Shown: positions 43,006-51,769 of the stretch, piece by piece | Layout: each line of letters begins with the position of its first letter | Position numbering within the stretch: the stretch's first letter is position 1 | Source: Rhodospirillales bacterium | GTDB lineage: Bacteria > Pseudomonadota > Alphaproteobacteria > Rhodospirillales > SHVQ01 | DNA: 56,422 bases | Direction of reading: 5' to 3' | Assembly (NCBI GenBank): GCA_009694195.1 | Contig: SHVQ01000015.1 | Location: forward strand, 1 to 56,422 | Made by a program: the position numbers and the translations under genes | The notes under the pieces: generated by a model | What the model was told of the DNA's origin: nothing | Seen by the model: only the letters and a program-made list of their open reading frames with translations | Databases searched by the model: none

Positions 43006-43772
43006 TCGTCCGTTCCCCCGCCGGCCGAGCGGGACGCCCAGCCGAGATGCTGGCCTCCGTCGAGAGCGATCATCTGGCCCGTCATCGACGGCGCGTCCAG
43101 AATAAACCGTATGGCGGCGCAAATCTCTTCGAGCGCGACCCGCCGGCCGAGCGGAATGCTCGACCACTGGCGCTTGAACTGCTCCTCGGTCTGCCGCGGG
43201 CTCGGGAGCGTCGGGCCGGGGCCGATCGCGTTCACGCGCACGTTCGGGGAGAGGGCCAAGGCGAGCGTCTGCGTCAATGCCCAGAGCCCGGCCTTGCTGA
43301 CCGTATACGAGGTGAAATGCGGCGTCAGGTTCCAAACCCGCTCATCGATGATATTGATCACGTTGCCCGGCTGCCCTGCCGGCAATTGAGCCAGAAACGA
43401 CTGAACCAGCACGAACGGAGCCCTGAGGTTAACCTGCATGTGCAGGTCCCAGGATTCCTTCGTCGCCGTGGCCGGCGAGTCGCGCTCGAAGATGGACGCA
43501 TTGTTGATCAGGCACGCGAGAGGGCCGAGCTCGCGGGCGGCCCGAGGGACGATCGCCGACACATCCTCTTCGCGGGCGAGGTCGCCGTGAACGGTCGCCG
43601 CGCGGCCGCCGGCCGAGCGGATCGTCCGGGCGACATCCTCGGCGTCGGCACGCGACGTGTTGTAGTGGATGCCCACCGCCCAGCCGTGACGCGCGAGATC
43701 GAGGGCGATCGCGCGCCCGATGCGCCGCGCGGCCCCGGTGATCAGCACGGCACCTTTCGATTCAGCCGCCAT
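43002..43772 (-). CDS. Pteridine-reductase-like short-chain dehydrogenase
   Basis: The 256-residue SDR has the cofactor motif TGAARRIGRA. The TGxxxRxG form, with Arg in place of the usual Gly, is a mark of pteridine reductases (PTR1/FolM). NNASIF and the catalytic Tyr-Lys of YTVSKAGLWALTQ are present, as is the VNAIGPGPTLPS loop. FolM in E. coli is a dihydromonapterin reductase with weak DHFR activity. Coupling with folB supports a pterin substrate. It overlaps rppH by 11 bases. Confidence 0.83.
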   Translation of the reverse strand: MAAESKGAVLITGAARRIGRAIALDLARHGWAVGIHYNTSRADAEDVARTIRSAGGRAATVHGDLAREEDVSAIVPRAARELGPLACLINNASIFERDSPATATKESWDLHMQVNLRAPFVLVQSFLAQLPAGQPGNVINIIDERVWNLTPHFTSYTVSKAGLWALTQTLALALSPNVRVNAIGPGPTLPSPRQTEEQFKRQWSSIPLGRRVALEEICAAIRFILDAPSMTGQMIALDGGQHLGWASRSAGGGTDE

Positions 43773-44292
43773 CGCGGCCCCCGCTCCCCTGCCCCCAGGG
43801 GCGCGCGAGGTGGCGGAATTCCGCGACCACCGCCTCGTAGACGCCGCGCTTGAAGCCGACGATCAACGGCAAGAGCTCGTCGATCCCGACCCACTTCCAT
43901 TCGCTGAACTCGGGCTTTGCCGTCGCCTCCAGATTGAAATCCTCGTCGCTGCCGGTGAAGCGGAGCGCGAACCACTTCTGCGTCTGGCCGCGGTACTTGC
44001 CGCCCCACGACCGGCCCATGCGGTCGGGCGGGAGGTCATAGGAGAGCCAGCGGGGGCTTTCGGCGATGATCTCCGCCTTGTCGGTGCCGGTTTCCTCGGC
44101 GAGCTCCCGGAACACCGCCTCGCGAGGCGTTTCCGCGCCGTCGATGGCCCCTTGCGGCATTTGCCAGCCTGCGTTGTTTTTCGCGCGGCGGCGCGAAATG
44201 CGCCGTCCGACGAAGACCTTGCCATCGCGGTTGAAAAGGACGATGCCGGCACCTTTGCGGTAGGGCAGCAGGGCGGCCGGATCATCAGTCAC
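43762..44292 (-). CDS. rppH: RNA pyrophosphohydrolase (Nudix)
   Basis: It removes pyrophosphate from the 5' end of RNAs and so triggers decay. The 176-residue protein has the RppH pattern: LPYRKGAGIVLFNRDGKVFV, RRAKNNAGWQMPQGAID, then a Nudix box (G-x5-E-x7-REL-x-EE-x-G) and WLSYDLPP. The GWQMPQG start to the box is typical of RppH/NudH rather than other Nudix enzymes. It lies 4 bases after the deacetylase-like gene in the conserved ctpA-deacetylase-rppH order. Confidence 0.94.
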   Translation of the reverse strand: MTDDPAALLPYRKGAGIVLFNRDGKVFVGRRISRRRAKNNAGWQMPQGAIDGAETPREAVFRELAEETGTDKAEIIAESPRWLSYDLPPDRMGRSWGGKYRGQTQKWFALRFTGSDEDFNLEATAKPEFSEWKWVGIDELLPLIVGFKRGVYEAVVAEFRHLARPWGQGSGGRDGG

Positions 44293-44296
44293 GGAT

Positions 44297-45769
44297 CTAC
44301 GGAGACGGCTGCTTGTCGGCGACGGAGGAGACCGAGGTGAGCCCCATGCGCTTGCCGTCCAGTGTCGGCAGCCACGCCGCGAGACGCTCCAGGTTCGCGG
44401 GATTGGCTTCCACCGACAGCACCGTCACCGAACGCTGGCGCGCGAACGATTCAGCCTCCGTGAACTTAAGATCGATCGCGGAACGCGGGGTGTGGGCATC
44501 GATATAGACGTCGCTCGCCGCGCGCGGCACGCCCACCTCGCGCGCCACCTTGGGGGCAATCGATCCTTCCGTGCCGCCGCCGTCCACGAACATCAGGCCG
44601 CGCGCCTTCAGAATGTTGAGAACGGGGCGCAATTGCTCTTCGGACGTCTTGAACTTGGAGCCCATCACCGTGACGGCGCCGACATAGCCGCCGAACCGGC
44701 TTAAGACGAATTCCAGCCGCTTCACGTTCTCCTCGGGCTTCGCATCCGTCTGAAGCGCGTGGGGTCCCGGGTCCTCCTGAGGAAACCGGCCGGACTCCAT
44801 CGGCACCGCCACATAGACCTCGTGTCCAGCGCGCCGGGCGCGAATCATCCATTCGTTGAGGTCGCTCGCATAAGGATCGAACGCGAGCGCGACCGCGGGC
44901 GGAAGCTTGCCGATCGCCGCCATGGTCGCGGCACGGCTGAGGCCCATGCCGACGACGATCACGGCGACGCGCGGCCGATCGTCGCGAACGTCCGCGGGCC
45001 GGGCGTACACCTGCCAAGCCTTGCGGCCGTCCTTGCCGATCTTGGGCAGCGCGCCTTGGCTTCCCTGTTCGATGAGCTGCGGATCGGGGGCGCTCGGCAA
45101 CGGCTGCCCGGGCGTCGTGTCGGGAAGGCGGCTGAAGGCGGCTGCCATCGCCGCAGCCACCATGACGCCCGATCCCGGGCCTTGCGTCGCCTGCGCGACG
45201 GCATTCAGCGAGCCGCCGCCGGACGGCGCCTGGGCGGGCGTCGAGGCGGTCGCGGCGCTCGCTTGCGGAGGCGCGCTCTCGCTGCCGCTTTGCGCGACCT
45301 CGTTCAGCGTGCCGCCGCCTTTCGGCGGAGACAGGCCGCCGGAAGGCGCGGCGCCCGGTTTCGCGGGGGCCTGCGCGATCGCCATCCCTTTTTCCGACTT
45401 GCCGCCGAAGGCCAGCCAAAGGCCAGCGCCGCCCAGTCCGACGATCAAAAGGCCGCCGCCCGCGACGGCACCGATCAAGGCCGCCTTCGGGAGCCGGCGT
45501 ATTTTGTCTTTCCAGGAGGCCACGCCCGCCTCGTGTGCTTCGGATTCGTCGTCGGCTTCGGCAGCCTCGGTCTTCCCGGCGGCGGCCTTGGTCTTCTCGG
45601 GAGTGGCCTTGGTCTTCTCAGGAGTGGCCTTGGTCTTCTCGGGAGTGGCCGCGGTCTTCTTGGCGGCAGCCTTGGACTTCTCGGGGGCGTCCTGGGCGTC
45701 CTCTTCCCCTTCTGGGGACGCCTTCTTCTTACCGAGACCCACCTTCGCCAGCAGCGATCCGAGTGCCAT
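44297..45769 (-). CDS. Divergent polysaccharide deacetylase family protein
   Basis: The 490-residue protein has three parts. The first 70 or so residues are Lys/Ala-rich and contain three tandem TPEKTKA units. A membrane helix lies at about 92-118. From about 245 on is the divergent polysaccharide deacetylase (YibQ) domain: RPRVAVIVVGMGLSRAATMA, VALAFDPYASDLNEWMIRAR, VYVAVPMESGRFPQEDPGPH and GLMFVDGGGTEGSIAPKVAR. It probably acts at the periplasmic face on a cell-wall or LPS-related glycan. The neighbours ctpA and envC also act on the wall. Confidence 0.88.
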   Translation of the reverse strand: MALGSLLAKVGLGKKKASPEGEEDAQDAPEKSKAAAKKTAATPEKTKATPEKTKATPEKTKAAAGKTEAAEADDESEAHEAGVASWKDKIRRLPKAALIGAVAGGGLLIVGLGGAGLWLAFGGKSEKGMAIAQAPAKPGAAPSGGLSPPKGGGTLNEVAQSGSESAPPQASAATASTPAQAPSGGGSLNAVAQATQGPGSGVMVAAAMAAAFSRLPDTTPGQPLPSAPDPQLIEQGSQGALPKIGKDGRKAWQVYARPADVRDDRPRVAVIVVGMGLSRAATMAAIGKLPPAVALAFDPYASDLNEWMIRARRAGHEVYVAVPMESGRFPQEDPGPHALQTDAKPEENVKRLEFVLSRFGGYVGAVTVMGSKFKTSEEQLRPVLNILKARGLMFVDGGGTEGSIAPKVAREVGVPRAASDVYIDAHTPRSAIDLKFTEAESFARQRSVTVLSVEANPANLERLAAWLPTLDGKRMGLTSVSSVADKQPSP

Positions 45770-45801
45770 GCCCTATCTCCCGCCGCGGCCGAACGTCCCG
45801 G

Positions 45802-47151
45802 TCAGCCACCCGGCTTCGATACAGAGCCGCCGAACAGGGCAACCCCGCGGATGAGATCGAGCGCGCGCGTGAGCTGATAGTCCTGCTGCGCGGCGGCACC
45901 CGGTCCGCCCTCGGAGCCCTCGGGCTTCTCGCCTTCCGGCGTCGCCGGAACGCGCTGGGCCGGCGGCTGCGGCTGGCTCTCCGTCCGGTCCTTGTCGAGT
46001 GCGCCGCGGAGATCGGCTTCGCGGCGCCGTTGCCCCTGCGCGATCGTCTCGACGCGCGCCTGTTCGACCACGATGTCCGGCTCGATCCCCTTGGCCTGGA
46101 TCGAGCGGCCGGAGGGCGTGTAGTAACGGGCGGTCGTGAGCCGCATGGCCCCGTAGGACCCGAGCGGCACGATCGTCTGCACGGATCCCTTTCCGAAGGA
46201 TTTGGTGCCGAGCAGGATGGCGCGCCGATGATCCTGCAGAGCGCCCGCCACGATTTCGGACGCCGATGCCGAGCCGCCGTTGATCAGCACGACCATCGGA
46301 AGGCTTTTCGCCGCATCGCCGCCGCGGGCGTTGAACCGCTGAGTATCCTCGGTCCGGCGCGAGCGGGTCGACACGATCTCGCCCTTGTCGAGGAACGCGT
46401 CCGACACGGCGACGGCCTGATCGAGCAGCCCGCCCGGGTTGTTGCGGAGATCGAGCACGATGCCCTGCAAATCGGTCCCGAGCTTCTCGTGAATCTTGGC
46501 GAGCGCGTCCTTGACGCCCTTCTCCGTCTGCTCGCTGAAGGACATGATCCGCACATAGCCCACCTTGTCCTCGAGCCGCCACCGCACCGATTGGATTTTG
46601 ATCGTGTCGCGCGTGAGCGTCACTTCGAACGGCTCGCGATTGCCGCGGCGGATGGTGAGCTTGATATCGCTTCCGACGCGGCCGCGCATCTTTTCCACGG
46701 CTTGCGGGAGAGTCATCCCGAGGACCGCTTCGCCGTTGAGATGGGTGATCAAATCGCCGGGCTCGACGCCGGCGCGGAAGGCCGGCGTGTCGTCGATCGG
46801 CGAGACCACCTTCACAAGGCCGTTTTCCATCGTCACTTCGATCCCGAGCCCGCCGAACTCGCCGCGGGTCTGTACTTGCATCTCGCGGTAGTTCTTCGCG
46901 TTCATGTACGCGGAGTGAGGATCCATGGCCGACAGCATGCCGGTGATGGCAGCCTCGATGAGCTGCTCGTCGGTCGGCGCATCGACATAGTCCGACCGCA
47001 CGCGCTCGAAAATGTCGCCGAACAGATTCAGCAGACGGTACGTTTCCGCGGAATTCTTCTTGGGGTCGTCGGCCTTTTCCGCCGCCGACACCGCCACCGA
47101 AATCAACATCATCCCCGCCGCGAAGGCGGTTATCAGATTGCGATATTTCAT
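45802..47151 (-). CDS. ctpA: Carboxy-terminal processing protease (S41)
   Basis: This is a periplasmic S41 protease of 449 residues. A signal peptide (MKYRNLITAFAAGMMLISVA) comes first, then a PDZ domain (about 85-165, GLGIEVTMENGLVKVVSPID), then the catalytic domain. That domain has the Ser in INGGSASASEIVAGALQDH and the Lys in LGTKSFGKGSVQTI. The last 90 or so residues are a charged, disordered tail. Related enzymes cut peptidoglycan hydrolases and other envelope proteins. The ATG overlaps the stop of the upstream EnvC-like gene. Confidence 0.95.
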   Translation of the reverse strand: MKYRNLITAFAAGMMLISVAVSAAEKADDPKKNSAETYRLLNLFGDIFERVRSDYVDAPTDEQLIEAAITGMLSAMDPHSAYMNAKNYREMQVQTRGEFGGLGIEVTMENGLVKVVSPIDDTPAFRAGVEPGDLITHLNGEAVLGMTLPQAVEKMRGRVGSDIKLTIRRGNREPFEVTLTRDTIKIQSVRWRLEDKVGYVRIMSFSEQTEKGVKDALAKIHEKLGTDLQGIVLDLRNNPGGLLDQAVAVSDAFLDKGEIVSTRSRRTEDTQRFNARGGDAAKSLPMVVLINGGSASASEIVAGALQDHRRAILLGTKSFGKGSVQTIVPLGSYGAMRLTTARYYTPSGRSIQAKGIEPDIVVEQARVETIAQGQRRREADLRGALDKDRTESQPQPPAQRVPATPEGEKPEGSEGGPGAAAQQDYQLTRALDLIRGVALFGGSVSKPGG

Positions 47152-48455
47152 CCGCTTACCTTTGCTTCATGCGCCGCCAGCCACGGCAGGGGGTTGATCG
47201 GCTGGCCGTGTCTGCGCAATTCCACGTAGAGAATGGAGTGACCGCTCTCGGGGCGACCCATGACCCCGACCGGCTCGCCGGCTACAACCCGTTGCCCGAC
47301 CGATCCATCCAGGCGGTCGAGACCCGCGAGCAGCGTATGATATCCTTCGCCGTGTTCGATGATCAAGAGTTGCCCATAACCGCGAAACTTCTCGGCATAG
47401 ACGATTCTCCCCTCGTAGGGCGCAACCACTTGTGCCTGCGCGCGGGTTTCGATGTCGATTCCCTTGCGTGAAAGGCCGCTCTCGAGAGGCTGGCCGTACT
47501 GCCCGGAAATCCGGCCGATGGCGGGCAGGCGGAGCTTCCCGCGGGCTTCGGTAATCGGGCGCGATGCCACGGCGCGATTGAACGCCACCTCACCCTCCCG
47601 CTCTGCGGGTCCCTCCCTCTCCGCCCCAAGGGGGCTTCTTGCGGGGGATTCCCCCGCAGACCCCAGGGGCGGAGAGGGTTGGGGAGAGGTGGGGCGCGTC
47701 ACGGATTTTTGAGCCTTGGCGCCGGCCTGCGCCTTGGCTTCGTCGTGGCGCCGGCGCTCTTCCTCGAGCTTGGCGAGCAAGTCTCTGAGGCTGTCGGCTT
47801 CTTCGGCGAGCACCCGGATGCGATCGGCCGTGATTTCGCTCTCGCTTTCGGCGCTGCGCTTGACCTCCGACTTGCGCGCGAGCAGCCCGTTCAGACGCCG
47901 CGTCTCCTTGTCCAAACTCTCGCTCAGGGCCGCAAGCTGCCGGCGGCGAGCCACGATTTGCCCGCGCGCCTCGCTCAGCGCGGCGAGCTGCTCCTTCAAT
48001 TCATGGGCGCGGCGCTCGATCTCCGGAACGGCTGCACGCAGGAGGATGGCGCCCCTGACCGTATCCGCGGGGCTTGTCGGCTGGGCGATGAGAGCTTCGG
48101 GCGGATAGCGGGCGATCCGCCCGAGAGCGGCGAGAACTTGGCCGACCTGCATCCGGTTCTGGCCCAGGACGGCGAGCCGCTTTCGCTCCGTTGCGGTGAG
48201 CTCGCGGAGCTGCGTTTCGAGCGCCGTGGCTTCGCCCTCGTACTCCTGGACCGCGCGGGCGGCCACGACGAGATCCTGCTGCAGCCGTTCCAGCTCGCGC
48301 TCCAGGCCGCGCGCCTGTTGCTTCAGGTGCTCGCCGTGACCCCGCTGCTTTTCGAGCGCGCGCTCGACGTCTTCCAGCCGCTTTCCGGCGTCGCTCGGTT
48401 GCGGCGAGGCTGCGAAGCTGCCGGTTGCAAGCGCGGCGAGCATAGCGGCGGCCAA
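47148..48455 (-). CDS. EnvC-like murein hydrolase activator with in-frame repeat
   Basis: The protein has a long coiled coil (about residues 20-245) and a C-terminal LytM/M23-like domain (GIDIETRAQAQVVAPYEGRI, YAEKFRGYGQLLIIEHGEGY). The zinc ligands of active M23 peptidases are degenerate, as in EnvC, which activates amidases during division. The coordinates use the TTG at 48455. The sequence upstream reads a better signal peptide (ARRARNVARARLCLLAAAML) from a CTG at 48527 that follows GAGGAG by 7 bases. Between the coiled coil and the LytM domain, 35-40 residues (SPQPSPPLGSAGESPARSPL and on) are encoded by a palindromic repeat read in frame. Confidence 0.88.
   Translation of the reverse strand: MAAAMLAALATGSFAASPQPSDAGKRLEDVERALEKQRGHGEHLKQQARGLERELERLQQDLVVAARAVQEYEGEATALETQLRELTATERKRLAVLGQNRMQVGQVLAALGRIARYPPEALIAQPTSPADTVRGAILLRAAVPEIERRAHELKEQLAALSEARGQIVARRRQLAALSESLDKETRRLNGLLARKSEVKRSAESESEITADRIRVLAEEADSLRDLLAKLEEERRRHDEAKAQAGAKAQKSVTRPTSPQPSPPLGSAGESPARSPLGAEREGPAEREGEVAFNRAVASRPITEARGKLRLPAIGRISGQYGQPLESGLSRKGIDIETRAQAQVVAPYEGRIVYAEKFRGYGQLLIIEHGEGYHTLLAGLDRLDGSVGQRVVAGEPVGVMGRPESGHSILYVELRRHGQPINPLPWLAAHEAKVSG
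47586..47694. repeat. Palindromic repeat inside the EnvC-like gene (copy A)
   Basis: The ends ACCTCACCCTCCCGCT and GGGGAGAGGTGGGG are inverted relatives. The core centres on GCGGGGGATTCCCCCGC. It is the same family as 16940-17057, with the core inverted relative to the arms. It contains no stop in the envC frame, so it adds residues rather than breaking the gene. Confidence 0.88.
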
Positions 48456-48504
48456 AAGACAGAGGCGCGCTCGCGCAACGTTTCGGGCGCGCCGGGCCGG
48501 CGCT

Positions 48505-50079
48505 TTACTGGGCGGCAGCGACTTCAGCGCGGCGCTCCTCGATCAGCGATTGGCCGGTCATTTCCGCGGGCTTCGGCAGCTCCAAGATATGAAGCAGCGT
48601 CGGAGCCACGTCCGCGAGCCGCCCCGGGCGGAGCCCCTTAACCCAGCCGGGCGCGTTGACCATGATCAGCGGAACCGGATTGGTCGTATGAGCGGTATGG
48701 GGCTGGCCGGTCTTCGGGTCGTACATCATCTCGAGATTTCCGTGATCGGCCGTAACAAACAGGACTCCCCCCGCCTCGCGCACGGCGGCTTCGAGGCGGC
48801 CGAGGAAGGCGTCGATGCTTTCGGCCGCCTTGATCGCCGCCGGCAGCACGCCCGTGTGGCCGACCATGTCGCTGTTCGCGTAGTTGACGACGATGAGGTC
48901 GTAGCGGGCGGACTTGATGGCTTCGATCAGCTTGTCCGTCACTTCCGGGCCCGACATCTCGGGCTGCAGGTCGTAGGTCGCGACTTTCGGCGAGGGAACG
49001 AGGATCCGATCCTCCCCCGGAAAGGTCATTTCGCGCCCGCCGTTGAGAAAGAAGGTCACGTGCGCGTACTTCTCCGTTTCGGCGATCCGGAGCTGGGTCA
49101 TGCCTGCTTCGGCCACCACTTGGCCCAGAATGTTGTTCAGGTTCTGCGGCGCAAATAGCGCCTTGTAGAAACGATTGAGGTGATCGGAATACGGACCCAT
49201 GCCGACGAGGGCCGAGAAGCGGACGACCTTCGGCCGCGGAAAGCTGGTGAATACAGGATCGGCGAGCGCCGCCAAGAGCTGGCGGGCACGGTCGGCGCGG
49301 AAATTCGCCATGAGGACGCCGTCGCCGTCGCGCAATCCCCTGTAATCGCCGATCACGGCTGGCAGCATGAATTCATCGGTCTTTCCGGCGGCGTAGCTCG
49401 CTTCAATGGCTTGGATGGGATCGGCGGCACGCTCGCCTTCCGCCACGACAAGGGCGCGGTAGGCCTTCTCCAGCCGCTCCCAGCGCTTGTCACGGTCCAT
49501 CGCGTAGTACCGGCCGCCGATGGTCGCAATACGGACGCGGGGACAGGGGGCGATGTCCTCCACGAACTTCCGGACATAGTCCTTCGCGCTCCTGGGCGGC
49601 GTGTCGCGGCCGTCGAGGAACGCGTGTACGGCGACGGGAACGCCGGCATCTCCGATGATCCGGGCGAGCGCCGCGATCTGGTCCTGATGGGAGTGAACAC
49701 CGCCCGGCGACATCAAGCCCATCAAATGGAAAGTGCCATCAGCCGTTCTTACTTTGGCGATCGCGTCTCGCAGGACAGGGTTGGCGGCGAGGGAGCCGTC
49801 GGCGACGGCCTTGTCGATCCTAGGCAGTTCCTGGGTCACGACGCGGCCGGCGCCGAGATTCATATGACCGACTTCGGAATTGCCCATCTGACCCGGCGGC
49901 AAGCCGACGTCCTCTTCCGACGCATCGAGCAGCGTCTTCGGGTAGCTGGAGACGAAGCGCCGCCAATGGGGCAGGCGCGCGAGCGCGAGCGCGTTATGGT
50001 CCGTCTCCGCGCTCTCGCCCCACCCGTCAAGAACGCAGAGCATCACCGGACGTGGCCGGGATGGGGATGAGGTCGACAT
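48505..50079 (-). CDS. gpmI: 2,3-bisphosphoglycerate-independent phosphoglycerate mutase
   Basis: It interconverts 3- and 2-phosphoglycerate in glycolysis with two Mn ions. The 524-residue alkaline-phosphatase-superfamily enzyme shows VMLCVLDGWGESAETDHNAL with the metal Asp, LPPGQMGNSEVGHMNLGAGR around the phospho-serine region, HAFLDGRDTPPRSA, the MDRDKRWERLEKAY block and FVTADHGNLEMMYD near the C-terminus. The length is typical. Its last codons overlap the signal-peptide region of the EnvC-like gene. Confidence 0.96.
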   Translation of the reverse strand: MSTSSPSRPRPVMLCVLDGWGESAETDHNALALARLPHWRRFVSSYPKTLLDASEEDVGLPPGQMGNSEVGHMNLGAGRVVTQELPRIDKAVADGSLAANPVLRDAIAKVRTADGTFHLMGLMSPGGVHSHQDQIAALARIIGDAGVPVAVHAFLDGRDTPPRSAKDYVRKFVEDIAPCPRVRIATIGGRYYAMDRDKRWERLEKAYRALVVAEGERAADPIQAIEASYAAGKTDEFMLPAVIGDYRGLRDGDGVLMANFRADRARQLLAALADPVFTSFPRPKVVRFSALVGMGPYSDHLNRFYKALFAPQNLNNILGQVVAEAGMTQLRIAETEKYAHVTFFLNGGREMTFPGEDRILVPSPKVATYDLQPEMSGPEVTDKLIEAIKSARYDLIVVNYANSDMVGHTGVLPAAIKAAESIDAFLGRLEAAVREAGGVLFVTADHGNLEMMYDPKTGQPHTAHTTNPVPLIMVNAPGWVKGLRPGRLADVAPTLLHILELPKPAEMTGQSLIEERRAEVAAAQ

Positions 50080-50153
50080 GCGGCTAATATACGTCCTCGC
50101 CCATCAATTACTAGGGTCCGCAAAGGCAATCCCCACCAGATGCGCGGCTCGTC

Positions 50154-50612
50154 TCACTCGCGATGGTAGGGATGCCCGGTGATGATGCACTGGGCGCGGA
50201 AGATCTGTTCGGCCAGCATGCCGCGGACCAGCATATGGGGCCATGTCTGCGCGCCCAGCGACAAAATCATATTGGCCCGCTGCAAAACCGGGAAGTCCAA
50301 CCCTTCGGCGCCGCCGATCGCGAACGCGAGCGTCTTGACGCCGGTGTCGCGCCAGCCCTTGAGCTTCTGAGCGAAGATCGCACTCGGCAGCGCGGTGCCC
50401 TTTTGGTCGAGCGCGACGACGATGGCCTCCTGGGGAAGCTCGGCCATCAAGAGCTCGCCCTCGCGCGCTTTCAGCTCGGGCGGGGAGAGCTTTCGCTTCT
50501 CTTCGACCTCGCGGACGCTGAACGGAAACGTCACCCGCTCGGCGTAATGCTCGAAGAGCGTCCGCTCCGGGCCGCTCTTCAGCCGCCCGACCGCGACGAT
50601 TTGGATGCGCAT
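50154..50612 (-). CDS. rlmH: 23S rRNA pseudouridine-1915 N3-methyltransferase
   Basis: This SPOUT-class methyltransferase acts on helix 69 of 23S rRNA in assembled 70S ribosomes. The 152-residue protein has IVAVGRLKSGPERTLFEHYA, VALDQKGTALPSAIFAQKL, the knot region FAIGGAEGLDFPV, the LSLGAQTWPHMLVRGMLAEQ block and ends ITGHPYHRE, the family's usual C-terminus. It lies between rsfS and gpmI in the conserved order. Confidence 0.96.
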   Translation of the reverse strand: MRIQIVAVGRLKSGPERTLFEHYAERVTFPFSVREVEEKRKLSPPELKAREGELLMAELPQEAIVVALDQKGTALPSAIFAQKLKGWRDTGVKTLAFAIGGAEGLDFPVLQRANMILSLGAQTWPHMLVRGMLAEQIFRAQCIITGHPYHRE

Positions 50613-50709
50613 GACCCACTTCCCCCTAACCCCGCCGCGCGAAAACAGGCCTCACGGTCCCGGCAGGACCGGCCGGCGGGCCAACAACACGCGTGGCGGA
50701 TTAGACCCC

Positions 50710-51093
50710 TTACGGCCGCATTCCTGCAACCCTGCGCGACCGCGCCTCGGATGTGACGGCGGGCGTCGCCCACAGCTTCTCGAGGTCGTAGAACGTGCGG
50801 ATCTCCGGCCGAAAGAGGTGGACGATAACGGCTCCGGCATCGACCACGACCCAGTCGCACTGGACCGCGCCTTCAACCGCGACGTTCCGCACGCCGCTCG
50901 CCTTGATTCGTTCCTGAAGATGCTCGGCCATCGCGCCGATTTGACGTTTTGACGTTCCGCTGGCGATGACCATGTAATCGGCAATATCGGTCTTGCCCGA
51001 GAGATCGACGACGACAACGCCTTCCGCCTTGTCGCCGTCGAGAACAGCTTCCACCAGCTTGACGAGTTTTGTCGTAGCCGGCGGCTTCATCAT
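50710..51093 (-). CDS. rsfS: Ribosomal silencing factor RsfS
   Basis: RsfS binds ribosomal protein uL14 and blocks subunit joining in starved cells. The 127-residue protein shows VVVVDLSGKTDIADYMVIAS, GTSKRQIGAMAEHLQERIKA, VEGAVQCDWVVVDAGAVIVH and LFRPEIRTFYDLEKLW, the standard RsfS/Iojap series. nadD and proA are upstream and rlmH is downstream, the usual alphaproteobacterial arrangement. Confidence 0.96.
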   Translation of the reverse strand: MMKPPATTKLVKLVEAVLDGDKAEGVVVVDLSGKTDIADYMVIASGTSKRQIGAMAEHLQERIKASGVRNVAVEGAVQCDWVVVDAGAVIVHLFRPEIRTFYDLEKLWATPAVTSEARSRRVAGMRP

Positions 51094-51139
51094 GCGTGGT
51101 ATGTGCGTCTCCTTTCCTATCCGTGGCCCTTGCCGGTCC

Positions 51140-51757
51140 TCACGCTTTACGCTCGGTCCGGATTCGTGTCGCCGACGCGGAACTCAACGGGATGCGAAGG
51201 AACACCCACGCCGGCGGTCTCATTTCAGCAAGCCGGCCGGCCCTCGATTCGCGTATCCGGTCGCGTGCGAAGCGCCGTGCCGCCTTGGAAATGAGCGCTC
51301 TTAAAGAATAGGTGGGGCGGGCGAAAACCGCAATGGGAACGGACTTGAAAAATCTTCGCCATGCCTTCCATCGCGCGGCCTGAATGAGGTTGTCGGCGCC
51401 CATCACCCAGACGAACCGGTCGTCCGGATGAGTCTTTTTAAGGCTCAGGATCGTGTCGATGGAGAACTGGGTCCCGAGCGTTCGCTCGATATCGCTGACG
51501 AGAACCCGCGAATCGGCGCGCGCAACGGTTTCGGCCGACGCGAATCTCTCCGCGAAAGGCGCCATGCCCGTCGTCGGCTTCAGCGGGTTTTGCGGCGACA
51601 CCACCCACCAGACGGCATCCAGCTTGAGTCGCTTTAAGGCCAGGCGGCTGATGTGGAGATGGCCCTCGTGGGCCGGATTGAAGGACCCGCCGAGGAGGCC
51701 GATGCGCCGCCCCCCGGCGGTCGCGCCAGCCGAACCGGTCTTAGCGGTGGTCGCCAC
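51140..51757 (-). CDS. nadD: Nicotinate-nucleotide adenylyltransferase
   Basis: It adenylates nicotinate mononucleotide in NAD synthesis. The 205-residue protein starts with a 15-residue leader and then RRIGLLGGSFNPAHEGHLHI, the nucleotidyltransferase G-x-F-x-P-x-H-x-GH motif. VWWVVSPQNPLKP, DDRFVWVMGADNLIQAARWK and the C-terminal SSASATRIR (ISxTxIR) motif are present. It lies 12 bases after proA. Confidence 0.95.
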   Translation of the reverse strand: MATTAKTGSAGATAGGRRIGLLGGSFNPAHEGHLHISRLALKRLKLDAVWWVVSPQNPLKPTTGMAPFAERFASAETVARADSRVLVSDIERTLGTQFSIDTILSLKKTHPDDRFVWVMGADNLIQAARWKAWRRFFKSVPIAVFARPTYSLRALISKAARRFARDRIRESRAGRLAEMRPPAWVFLRIPLSSASATRIRTERKA

Positions 51758-51769
51758 AGCCGTACAACG

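Noticed and set aside
45535..47229. A 564-codon plus-strand open frame
   Set aside because: It is antisense to ctpA and the deacetylase gene. Its repeats only mirror the TPEKTKA coding repeat.
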